The translations under genes were made by a program, and so were the position numbers. The notes under the pieces were generated by a model that was not told where the DNA came from, searched no databases, and worked only from the letters and a program-made list of their open reading frames with translations. A DNA stretch of 6,463 nucleotides from Chlamydia trachomatis (lineage in GTDB: Bacteria > Chlamydiota > Chlamydiia > Chlamydiales > JAAKFR01): positions 1-6,463 of the forward strand of contig CAMAUB010000078.1 in the NCBI GenBank assembly GCA_945861315.1, written 5' to 3'. Below, in pieces: positions 1-5,783 of this stretch (position 1 is the stretch's first letter; each line of letters opens with the position of its first letter).

Positions 1-1010
1 TCTCTTTGATCATTAGTTTTATTGGATATATTTTTGCAATTATCGGACTTGCAACTCAAAGTCTATTTTACTTAGCCATCTACCGTATTTTGGTAGGCAT
101 TGCAGCTGGAAATGGTTCCATTATTGGGGCTGTTGTTGCAGATCTGAGTACTCCTGAGAATAAAGCACGCAATTTTGGCCTGCTCAGCATGAGTTTTGGA
201 GCTGGTTTTACGATCGCTCCTTTTTTTGGCGGACTGCTTGTCAAAGCGTTTGGTTACATTGCAGCTTTTTACGTACCACTTGCGCTTGTGATTATCAATA
301 TTCTATTTGTTCTTTGGAAACTGCAAGAGACGCACCACTCTATCAAGAAAGAGAAATTCTCTATCTTTGCAAGCTTCTCTCTTTTAAAGAAAACCGCAAA
401 ATTCAAAGAGCTAAAGGGGCTTTTTTTAGGGCTTTTAGTTTTTACATTTGGGTGGTCTTTTTTTACAGAATTTTCATCAATTTTTTTAGTAGATCGTTTT
501 AACTTTAAGCCTGAACATACAGGCTTTTATTTTGGGTATGCAGGGTTGTTGTATTCTATTTCTGCAGGGTTACTTGTCTTTCCAATTGCCAAGCGCATAG
601 GCTCAGCTAGAGCACTTTTCTTAGCTCAGGTTTTCTCGGGAATTTCGATCTTAATGTTATGCTGGATCTACAACCCAATATACCTCTGGTTTTATATGCC
701 AGTGGTGCAATTTTTTATGTCCTTTGTCTATCCAACCACCTCAACTGTGATTTCCAATACAGTAAGTAAAGATGTACAAGGTGAGGCTATGGGTGTTTAT
801 CAAGCTGTGAACGCACTAGGTCTATCAATTAGCCCATTTGTAAGTGGAGCTTTAGTGGGAGTTTACCCTTGGCTTGTTGTTGTGGGTGGGGGAGCTGTTA
901 TGGTGATTGGGGGGGTGGTGTTTCGATTCTTCCACCGTCCACAAGTAAGTGGTGCGCCTGCATCGGTTGAGGTTGGCATGCCGTTAGAAATACCTGTCCA
1001 CAAGTCTTAA
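1..1010 (+). CDS. MFS (DHA1/TetA-like) transporter, 5' end cut off by window
   Basis: Inner-membrane secondary transporter of the major facilitator superfamily, most like drug:H+ antiporters of the TetA/DHA1 type; the substrate cannot be told. The frame is open to the left edge; a TTG at position 6 is only the first possible start codon in view, so the gene is partial. About 334 residues are visible against a usual length near 400. They hold what look like helices 3 to 12. The helix-4 signature with its conserved Arg (YRILVGIAAGNG) is followed by an ADLSTPENKARNFG loop and a helix-5 antiporter motif C (GAGFTIAPFFGG). A charged cytoplasmic loop around residues 105-135 separates the two halves. 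Helices 1-2 and motif A must lie upstream. The last 113 bp, coding for part of helix 12 and a soluble tail, overlap the 3' end of recF on the other strand. Family call is firm, substrate unknown; a non-drug metabolite transporter is equally possible. Confidence 0.85.
   Translation, partial: SLIISFIGYIFAIIGLATQSLFYLAIYRILVGIAAGNGSIIGAVVADLSTPENKARNFGLLSMSFGAGFTIAPFFGGLLVKAFGYIAAFYVPLALVIINILFVLWKLQETHHSIKKEKFSIFASFSLLKKTAKFKELKGLFLGLLVFTFGWSFFTEFSSIFLVDRFNFKPEHTGFYFGYAGLLYSISAGLLVFPIAKRIGSARALFLAQVFSGISILMLCWIYNPIYLWFYMPVVQFFMSFVYPTTSTVISNTVSKDVQGEAMGVYQAVNALGLSISPFVSGALVGVYPWLVVVGGGAVMVIGGVVFRFFHRPQVSGAPASVEVGMPLEIPVHKS
884..915 (+). other. G-rich stretch with a G7 homopolymer in the convergent overlap
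   Basis: Plus-strand G-runs of 3 (884-886), 5 (888-892) and 7 (909-915) lie in or just before the overlap of the transporter and recF ends. The G7 run could supply two of the four tracts of an imperfect G-quadruplex, with one long loop of about 16 nt. On the recF strand the run codes for the three prolines of the C-terminal tail. The runs are visible directly; folding, pausing or slippage at this site is inference. Confidence 0.4.
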
Positions 1011-1920
1011 TTTTTTCAAGAAGATCTAGCTCTCGCCTTCGATCAAAGCTGATCCCAATATCGTCGATGCAAAGCAGGGGAGTCTCGCCAGTCAGATCTT
1101 GAATCTGTCTAAACTGGGCTAGCTTAAGAGCTGCTACAATAGAACGTTTTTGTCCCTCACTCCCAAATTTTCTTGCTCGATTCTCCTCAAGATAGGGAGT
1201 AAAATCATCTTTATGGGGCCCACTTATCGTAATCCCGAGCAAGAGCTCTCTCTCTTTTTGAGCAGTAGTAAAAACAGAAGGTTTATAGCTAAGAGAGATC
1301 TGTTCGGGTTGATGGTCAATACGTTTTTGCAGCTCGTTAATCGCTAACATTCGCATCTTCCCAAGATAAGCTCCAGACTCTTCCATCACTTGCTCAAAGG
1401 GAGAGAGCAAATGAACTGACTGATCCTTGAGAAGAATATTACGATGGCGCATCGCTTTGACATAGTGCCCAAGGTGATGTAGATAAAGAGGGTTTGTTTT
1501 TGCAATATGCAGGTCAAGAAAGTGGCGTCGCACCTTAGGAAGTCCTTTGATCAGATCATCATCCTCAGGCGTGATTAAAACACCGTGAATAACTCCAAGA
1601 AGAGCACTAAGTGAAGGTAGTGGGGTAGAACCTAGGAAAACCCTTCTTTGCGCTCCATCAAAGCTCATTCTCAACTGCTGCTCAAGACCATTTTTTTCAA
1701 AAAGGGCTTCGATATAGAAACTACTTTTTCCAAACTGAATGAGTTCGTCAAGTTGAGTCGTGCGAAAAGAACGCCCTGTCATTAAAAGATAGAGCGCTTC
1801 TAAAAGATTGGTCTTCCCTTGAGCATTGTCGCCATGGATCAAATTGACGCCGGGAGCAAATGTGACTAGGCACTCATCATAATTACGAAAATTGCGTAGA
1901 TAAAGGCGCTTAACTTTCAT
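898..1920 (-). CDS. recF: DNA replication and repair protein RecF
   Basis: Cytoplasmic SMC-like ATPase of the RecFOR pathway, which helps load RecA at single-strand gaps and stalled forks. All family marks are present in 340 residues. These are the N-terminal KRLYLRNFRNY strand, Walker A at 30-37 (GDNAQGKT), the RecF motif around 117-136 (TPEDDDLIKG, then RRHFLD), SGPHKDDF at 233-240, the ABC-type signature near 254-259 (SEGQKR) and Walker B at 282-287 (LLCIDD). The length is slightly short for the family (about 360) but no core motif is missing. The start ATG lies inside the end of dnaN with an 11-bp overlap, so translation is probably coupled to dnaN; no separate Shine-Dalgarno site is evident. 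The last roughly 37 codons are antisense to the transporter gene, and the tail after VDGGRI is proline-rich and not conserved in the family as far as I know. Confidence 0.96.
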   Translation of the reverse strand: MKVKRLYLRNFRNYDECLVTFAPGVNLIHGDNAQGKTNLLEALYLLMTGRSFRTTQLDELIQFGKSSFYIEALFEKNGLEQQLRMSFDGAQRRVFLGSTPLPSLSALLGVIHGVLITPEDDDLIKGLPKVRRHFLDLHIAKTNPLYLHHLGHYVKAMRHRNILLKDQSVHLLSPFEQVMEESGAYLGKMRMLAINELQKRIDHQPEQISLSYKPSVFTTAQKERELLLGITISGPHKDDFTPYLEENRARKFGSEGQKRSIVAALKLAQFRQIQDLTGETPLLCIDDIGISFDRRRELDLLEKIKTCGQVFLTACQPQPMQAHHLLVDGGRIETPPPQSP

Positions 1921-3013
1921 CGTTTAAGCGCATCGGCATAATGATAAAGAGGCTACTTGTTGAGTCTGTGATGATTCCTGGGTTATAGGAATCCGAGACG
2001 CCCAAGGTCACGGTTTCATCTTTGCTGTGACGGAGAATATCAAGAAAATAGAAGGGGTTGAAGGCAATTTCCAGTTTTTGACCATCGTAGTTGACGGGCA
2101 TACTCACTTTTCCCTCCCCAACATCAGCGCAGTTTGCTGTTAAAATCAGCTCACCTTGGACAAATGTGAAGCGGACGGAATGAGAGTTTTCATTAGTAAA
2201 AAGAGCAATTTGCCGCAGTAAGATGATGAGTTCCTCTCGGTGCAGAGAGACTTTTTTCTCACTTTGAGAAGCAATCACTTGTTCGAAATCTGGATACTCG
2301 CCTGCTAGTAACTTGGTTACAATGAGGGTGTTACCTGCCTCAACAGCAACTTTATCTTCAGTTAGATAGATAATAGCATCATCTTGATCGGGAAGCATCT
2401 TCAAGATCTCATCAACTGCTTTGATTGGCATAATATACTCACCGCTCACATCAGGGGATAGATTGACATCCATTTCAGTTTTTGCAAGGCGCTTTCCATC
2501 GGTTCCAACAAAGATCGCTTTTCCATCCTCAATGCGCATTAAAACACCTGTTAAAATAAAACGGCTATCCTCTTTTGAAACAGCAAAAGCTGTGCGGTAA
2601 AAGACATCTTTGAGTGCTTCACTTGAGACAGAAAATTTTATCGCTTCTTGCAGATCAGGAAGGGCTGGGTATTCACTTTTATCCATTCCATGTAGACGAA
2701 AGCGTGATGAACCAGAGTTAATTTCTGCCATTTCGCCATCAACAGCTATAATCTCAACATTGCTGTCAGTCAACTCTCGAACGAGTTGGAAAAAGCGTTT
2801 AGAAGGGATCGATAATGAACCCTTTTCATACACCTTAGCCTTCGCTTGACAACGCGTGCCAACAGTCAGATCTGTCGCAGTAAAGACGAGCTCATCTCCT
2901 TCAGCTTCAATCAAGAAATTTGACAAGACAGGGATAGGGGCATTTTGGGGAACAATATTTTGAATTTTTCTGATTAAGCTAGCTAATTCAACACGAGAAA
3001 CAACAAACTTCAT
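1910..3013 (-). CDS. dnaN: DNA polymerase III beta sliding clamp
   Basis: Ring-forming processivity clamp of DNA polymerase III and loading platform for other DNA-handling proteins. At 367 residues it has the normal length for three clamp domains of about 120 residues each. It begins MKFVVSRVELASLIRKI, and the C-terminal end carries the expected GIITDS then MPMRL pattern, followed by a short NDES extension. The frame is open 18 codons further upstream to an ATG at 3067. I chose 3013 because family members begin at this point and because a Shine-Dalgarno-like AAAAGG (minus strand, 3020-3025) sits 6 nt before it; the longer N-terminus MLNIIPCPQC is not clamp-like. recF follows with an 11-bp overlap, giving a two-gene dnaN-recF unit. 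dnaA, often next to dnaN in other bacteria, is not in the window, which fits the chlamydial arrangement. Confidence 0.96.
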   Translation of the reverse strand: MKFVVSRVELASLIRKIQNIVPQNAPIPVLSNFLIEAEGDELVFTATDLTVGTRCQAKAKVYEKGSLSIPSKRFFQLVRELTDSNVEIIAVDGEMAEINSGSSRFRLHGMDKSEYPALPDLQEAIKFSVSSEALKDVFYRTAFAVSKEDSRFILTGVLMRIEDGKAIFVGTDGKRLAKTEMDVNLSPDVSGEYIMPIKAVDEILKMLPDQDDAIIYLTEDKVAVEAGNTLIVTKLLAGEYPDFEQVIASQSEKKVSLHREELIILLRQIALFTNENSHSVRFTFVQGELILTANCADVGEGKVSMPVNYDGQKLEIAFNPFYFLDILRHSKDETVTLGVSDSYNPGIITDSTSSLFIIMPMRLNDES

Positions 3014-3067
3014 AGGGCGCCTTTTGGGTTTCAAATAACATTGTGGACATGGTATGATATTTAACAA
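3014..3067 (-). promoter_or_regulatory. Possible dnaN promoter and ribosome binding site
   Basis: Reading the minus strand, TTGTTA (3062-3067) is followed after 16 bp by CACAAT (3040-3045), a fair -35 and a weak -10 box. A leader of roughly 20 nt would then carry AAAAGG (3020-3025), 6 nt before the dnaN ATG. The boxes interleave with those of the smpB promoter on the other strand, so only one polymerase could bind at a time. The ribosome binding site is convincing; the promoter boxes are weak. Confidence 0.35.
3030..3058 (+). promoter_or_regulatory. smpB promoter, extended -10 type
   Basis: TTCAAA (3030-3035), a 17-bp spacer and TATGAT (3053-3058), with the -10 box preceded by TGG, form an extended -10 sigma70-type promoter. 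Transcription would be expected to begin near 3064-3066, only a few nucleotides before the ATG at 3069, so the smpB message would be leaderless or nearly so. The upstream in-frame ATG at 3054 lies inside the -10 box and therefore would not be transcribed, which supports the shorter smpB start. Confidence 0.5.
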
Positions 3068-3068
3068 T

Positions 3069-3518
3069 ATGACAAAAGAGCTAGTTTCAAATCGTCGTGC
3101 TTATCACAACTTCGAAATTCTGGAGAGCTTCGAAGCGGGTGTTGCATTGCAAGGAACTGAAATCAAGTCATTGCGGGCATCAGGAGGTAGCCTTCAAGAG
3201 GCTTATGTTCGCATTATCAGAGATGAACTTTGGCTCATAGGTGCTTCTATTGCCCCCTACAAATATGGCAATATCAATAATCATGAAGAGCGAAGAGATC
3301 GCAAACTTCTTGTTCATAAACGCGAACTGCTGCGTCTTTCAGTGCAAACACGCGAGAAGGGAATGGCACTTGTTCCACTTTCGCTCTACCTCAAAGAGGG
3401 GAGAATCAAATGTAAATTTGGTATTGCCAAGGGCAAGAAAAAGCACGATAAGCGTACTGCCATTATGGATAGAGAGAAAAAGAGGGAGATGGATCGTGCA
3501 ACGAAACATTTTCAATAG
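3069..3518 (+). CDS. smpB: SsrA-binding protein SmpB
   Basis: Small basic RNA-binding protein that partners tmRNA (SsrA) in trans-translation, freeing ribosomes stalled on broken messages and tagging the product for proteolysis. The 149-residue length and the motifs are typical. They are SNRRAYHNF near 7-15, GTEIKSLR at 29-36, SLQEAYVRI just after, PYKYGN and RDRKLLVHK in the middle, then LYLKEGRIKCKFGIAKGKKK and HDKR before a lysine/arginine-rich C-terminal tail. The start was put at 3069 and not at the in-frame ATG at 3054 because the latter falls in a likely -10 box and adds five non-conserved residues. No Shine-Dalgarno site precedes either ATG. The gene diverges from dnaN and converges on apbE, overlapping its end by 56 bp. 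The tmRNA gene is not in the window. Confidence 0.96.
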   Translation: MTKELVSNRRAYHNFEILESFEAGVALQGTEIKSLRASGGSLQEAYVRIIRDELWLIGASIAPYKYGNINNHEERRDRKLLVHKRELLRLSVQTREKGMALVPLSLYLKEGRIKCKFGIAKGKKKHDKRTAIMDREKKREMDRATKHFQ

Positions 3519-4431
3519 TCCAAATGCGTCCTTTGGGGAATTTTTCATGAAACCACGCTTTAGCCTCTTCAGCTGAAGAGAAAAGCATCAATGCGGTCGC
3601 TAGTGCATCGGCTGTTGCACAATCTTCTAAAACCACACTTACGCTAGAGATTGGATGTTGCTGCAGCGGCTCTTTCTTGAAGGGGTCAATGATATGGGTG
3701 TAGTAGACATCATCAACCTCCCAATATTGCAAATAGCTGCCTGACGTGGCTATTGACTCATCTTGCATTTCAACTGTCTCACCCCCCAAAATCGCAATAT
3801 TCCATCTTCGCTCTTCTGGGTGCAAACCAATCACTTTGATCTCACCTGCCCAATCAACCATTATATGCTCAAAACCTGCCTCTTTCAGCCTAAGCGCTAA
3901 GAGATCAACAGCATATCCTTTTGCAACCCCTGAAAGATCAATAGCAGTATTAGAGTTCTCCTTGTAGATCAATCTTTCAGTTAAATGTATTTTAGACCAA
4001 CCAACGCTAGCTTGTGCTTGCTCAAGCTTTTCTAAACTTGGCAAGCGCCCCAAGGCAAGATTGTGCTTCCAAAGCTTTTGAAGGCGATCCACCGTTGGGT
4101 CAAAACGTCCTTGCGTCACTTTTACAATCTCCCCAACCCGGTTTAAAAAAGTTGCGAGCTCAGAAGAAATTTGAACAGATTGATAGGCGGGCAGATGATT
4201 AACAAATGAAATTTCAGAGTTAGGATTCCAGTTATTGTAGATGCGATCAACTTCATCAAACGTTTGATCTACAATTTGTTTAATGTCATCCTTTCGACTA
4301 ACTTTTACAATGAGAGGCATTCCCATCTTTAAAGTCTCGTAGGTATAAAGAGATGTTTTTGGCTCCTGTTTTGAACAACTGACAAGTATTAATAGAAAAA
4401 AGAGCATTATACATCTTGCGTAACTTCTCAT
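3463..4431 (-). CDS. apbE: FAD:protein FMN transferase, ApbE family lipoprotein
   Basis: Exported lipoprotein that moves FMN from FAD onto a threonine of partner proteins. In Chlamydiota the plausible targets are the NqrB and NqrC subunits of Na+-translocating NADH:quinone reductase (inference; not in the window). From the ATG at 4431 the 322-residue product starts with arginines and a hydrophobic stretch (MLFFLLI) ending in a lipobox, LVSC, with the acylated Cys at 19. Family motifs follow: SEISFVN, DLSGVAKGYAVD (165-176), VDWAGEI (192-198), ATSGSY, THIIDP (245-250) and the metal-binding DCATADALATA (270-280). VDWAGEI has Ala where many homologues have a first Gly. Other starts are a GTG at 4443 and an ATG at 4407; the last would leave a signal peptide with no positive charge. 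The start codons lie in the loop of, or next to, a 16-bp inverted repeat. The gene ends antisense to smpB. Confidence 0.93.
   Translation of the reverse strand: MRSYARCIMLFFLLILVSCSKQEPKTSLYTYETLKMGMPLIVKVSRKDDIKQIVDQTFDEVDRIYNNWNPNSEISFVNHLPAYQSVQISSELATFLNRVGEIVKVTQGRFDPTVDRLQKLWKHNLALGRLPSLEKLEQAQASVGWSKIHLTERLIYKENSNTAIDLSGVAKGYAVDLLALRLKEAGFEHIMVDWAGEIKVIGLHPEERRWNIAILGGETVEMQDESIATSGSYLQYWEVDDVYYTHIIDPFKKEPLQQHPISSVSVVLEDCATADALATALMLFSSAEEAKAWFHEKFPKGRIWTIENVSLHDPSPSFSLYP
3519..3545 (+). terminator. Weak terminator-like hairpin after smpB
   Basis: Directly after the smpB stop codon, CCAAA (3520-3524) can pair with TTTGG (3532-3536) around a 7-nt loop, with an extra U-G pair possible at 3519/3537. 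Four further bases lead to a run of five T (3541-3545). The stem is short and the T-run is offset, so this is at best a weak intrinsic terminator. It lies inside the antisense of apbE codons, and no such element is seen for apbE on the opposite strand. Confidence 0.35.
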
Positions 4432-4462
4432 TTCCCGACTCACGATAAGTTATGCAAGATGT
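4411..4462. repeat. 16-bp inverted repeat (hairpin) spanning the folD-apbE junction
   Basis: Arms ACATCTTGCGTAACTT (4411-4426) and AAGTTATGCAAGATGT (4447-4462) are reverse complements at 15 of 16 positions, separated by 20 nt. The one unmatched position is G-U in plus-strand RNA and A-C in minus-strand RNA. On the minus strand the structure begins 6 nt after the folD stop. Its loop holds the GTG (4443) and ATG (4431) start candidates of apbE, and its far arm codes for apbE residues RSYARC. A run of six T begins about 9 nt past the stem. It could be a folD 3' end or attenuator, a translational switch for apbE, or a palindromic repeat copied into this place. Confidence 0.7.
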
Positions 4463-4468
4463 CTATTT

Positions 4469-5305
4469 TCATCTCTCACAACTTAATAAAGTATTATTGA
4501 GAAGCATAGCAACAGTCATTGGACCAACACCACCAGGCACAGGCGTAATAGCGCGACATTTTGAAGCAACACACTCAAAATCAACATCTCCAACAAGCCT
4601 TCCATCCACACGGTTAATTCCAACATCGATGACAACACCCCCCTGTTTGACCATGTCCGCTTTGATAAAGTGAGGGTGTCCCAAGGCGGCAACTAAAATA
4701 TCGGCCGAAGCAGTCAGTTGACGAAGATTGTCTGAGCGACTATGGAGAACAGTGACTGTAGCATTGGCATTTTTTTTCTTCTGCATCAACAAAGCGGCAA
4801 GTGGCTTACCCACAATATTGCTGCGACCAACAATCACAACATGTTTGCCAGCCACCTCAATTCCACTTTTTTCGAGCAACACCTGAATGCCAAGGGGAGT
4901 GCACGGAACAAATCCATCCTCTTCTCCAAGAAGCAGTTTGCCAATATTGATTGGATGGAAGCCATCCACATCTTTTTTGGGATCAAGAGCTTCCATGATT
5001 TTTGTGGCATCAATTTGTTTTGGAAGAGGCAGTTGCACCAAAATGCCATTTACAGAAGAGTCGTGATTGAGTTTTTCAATCTCTATCAAAAGCTCTCTCT
5101 CACTAATAGAACTTGGAAAACGCAGAAGAGGGGAGTTGATTCCCACCTTAGCGCACGCTTTCTCTTTCATACAGATATACGACTTAGAAGCGGGATTATC
5201 TCCTACAAGAACGACTACAAGCTTTGGTACATATTTTATTTTTGAAGCACGCAGCCTAAACTCTGAATATAGTGTATTAGCGATGTCTTTTCCGGAAACG
5301 ATCAT
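4469..5305 (-). CDS. folD: Bifunctional methylenetetrahydrofolate dehydrogenase / cyclohydrolase FolD
   Basis: Cytoplasmic one-carbon enzyme: it oxidises 5,10-methylene-THF to 5,10-methenyl-THF with NADP+ and hydrolyses this to 10-formyl-THF, serving purine synthesis and initiator tRNA formylation. The 278 residues match the family length and carry its landmarks. These are the YxxxK catalytic pair (Tyr43, Lys47), VQLPLP near 90-95, KDVDGFHP at 111-118, PCTPLG at 134-139, the Rossmann-type VIVGRSNIVGKP at 157-168 and PVPGGVGPMT at 255-264. The ATG at 5303-5305 has a modest GAAGTGGT upstream as a ribosome binding site. The start lies inside the end of the preceding membrane-protein gene (29-bp overlap), so the two are co-transcribed and probably coupled. 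apbE follows after the inverted repeat. Confidence 0.97.
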   Translation of the reverse strand: MIVSGKDIANTLYSEFRLRASKIKYVPKLVVVLVGDNPASKSYICMKEKACAKVGINSPLLRFPSSISERELLIEIEKLNHDSSVNGILVQLPLPKQIDATKIMEALDPKKDVDGFHPINIGKLLLGEEDGFVPCTPLGIQVLLEKSGIEVAGKHVVIVGRSNIVGKPLAALLMQKKKNANATVTVLHSRSDNLRQLTASADILVAALGHPHFIKADMVKQGGVVIDVGINRVDGRLVGDVDFECVASKCRAITPVPGGVGPMTVAMLLNNTLLSCER

Positions 5306-5783
5306 ACCACTTCATTTTAGTAAGCTTTGCTGTTAATTGAAAGGGAATAGCAAAAAAAACCAGAGCATAAAGAGCATCCAAGATTGGCATTTCAAACAGG
5401 TCTGTAACGATCCAGCGCAAAGAAAAAGTATACTTACTAGCAAAAACCAAATAGAGAAGAGCAGTGATTATGGATGAGATGGATGAGAACAAAAACGTCA
5501 TCAAAGGGAGTGTTAGAGTTTGATCTTCAAAGAAGTTTCTCCTCTGTCTATACAAAAGCAATGATGTGACACAATAATTAAGAGTCGTTGCACCAAAAAG
5601 AGGCGTTGAAGAAAAAAGATCGATTATAAGACCACAGCCAAGAGATTTCCACAAAACAGAATACCTACTCTGCTTATAGAAGCAGGTGACAAGATAGGGG
5701 GCAAAAAAAAGCAGATGGAGGTGTGGAAAATAGAGAGGAGAAAAAAGCATAGCCAAAAAGGCTATCAAAAAGCTAGTGCGCAT
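5277..5783 (-). CDS. MreD-like integral membrane protein (conserved chlamydial hypothetical)
   Basis: A 168-residue, very hydrophobic inner-membrane protein with about five helices and a strongly basic C-terminus (KMKWYDRFRKRHR). Residues 50-70 (CGLIIDLFSSTPLFGATTLNY) have the G-L-x-x-D-L-x(4)-P/L-x-G pattern typical of the rod-shape protein MreD, and the length also suits MreD (about 160-180). It occupies the position, just upstream of folD, of a small hypothetical protein in Chlamydia. I therefore describe it as MreD-like without claiming the gene name. The start is taken as the ATG at 5781-5783, with TTGGTGA just before it; a TTG at 5792 in the same frame is less likely. It overlaps the sugar transferase end by 11 bp and folD by 29 bp, so it is a middle gene of an operon. 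Another small membrane family with a chance resemblance cannot be excluded. Confidence 0.75.
   Translation of the reverse strand: MRTSFLIAFLAMLFSPLYFPHLHLLFFAPYLVTCFYKQSRYSVLWKSLGCGLIIDLFSSTPLFGATTLNYCVTSLLLYRQRRNFFEDQTLTLPLMTFLFSSISSIITALLYLVFASKYTFSLRWIVTDLFEMPILDALYALVFFAIPFQLTAKLTKMKWYDRFRKRHR

Noticed and set aside
3014..3067. Extended N-terminus for DnaN from an ATG at 3067.
   Set aside because: Clamp proteins start at the MKF of 3013, a ribosome binding site sits just before that codon, and the extension would run through the likely promoter.
3428..3440. Small palindrome TTGCC-AAG-GGCAA near the smpB 3' end.
   Set aside because: It lies in codons of the conserved SmpB segment AKGKKK, has no T-run on either strand at the right place, and is best explained by coding constraint.
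3241..3576. A 111-codon plus-strand frame overlapping smpB in another phase, and a 69-codon minus-strand frame at 3339-3548.
   Set aside because: Both share bases with the well-supported smpB and have no family features.
4742..5245. A 167-codon open frame on the plus strand.
   Set aside because: It is wholly antisense to folD, whose motifs are complete; the translation has no recognisable domain and is rich in Asn/His/Phe, as expected from a shadow frame.
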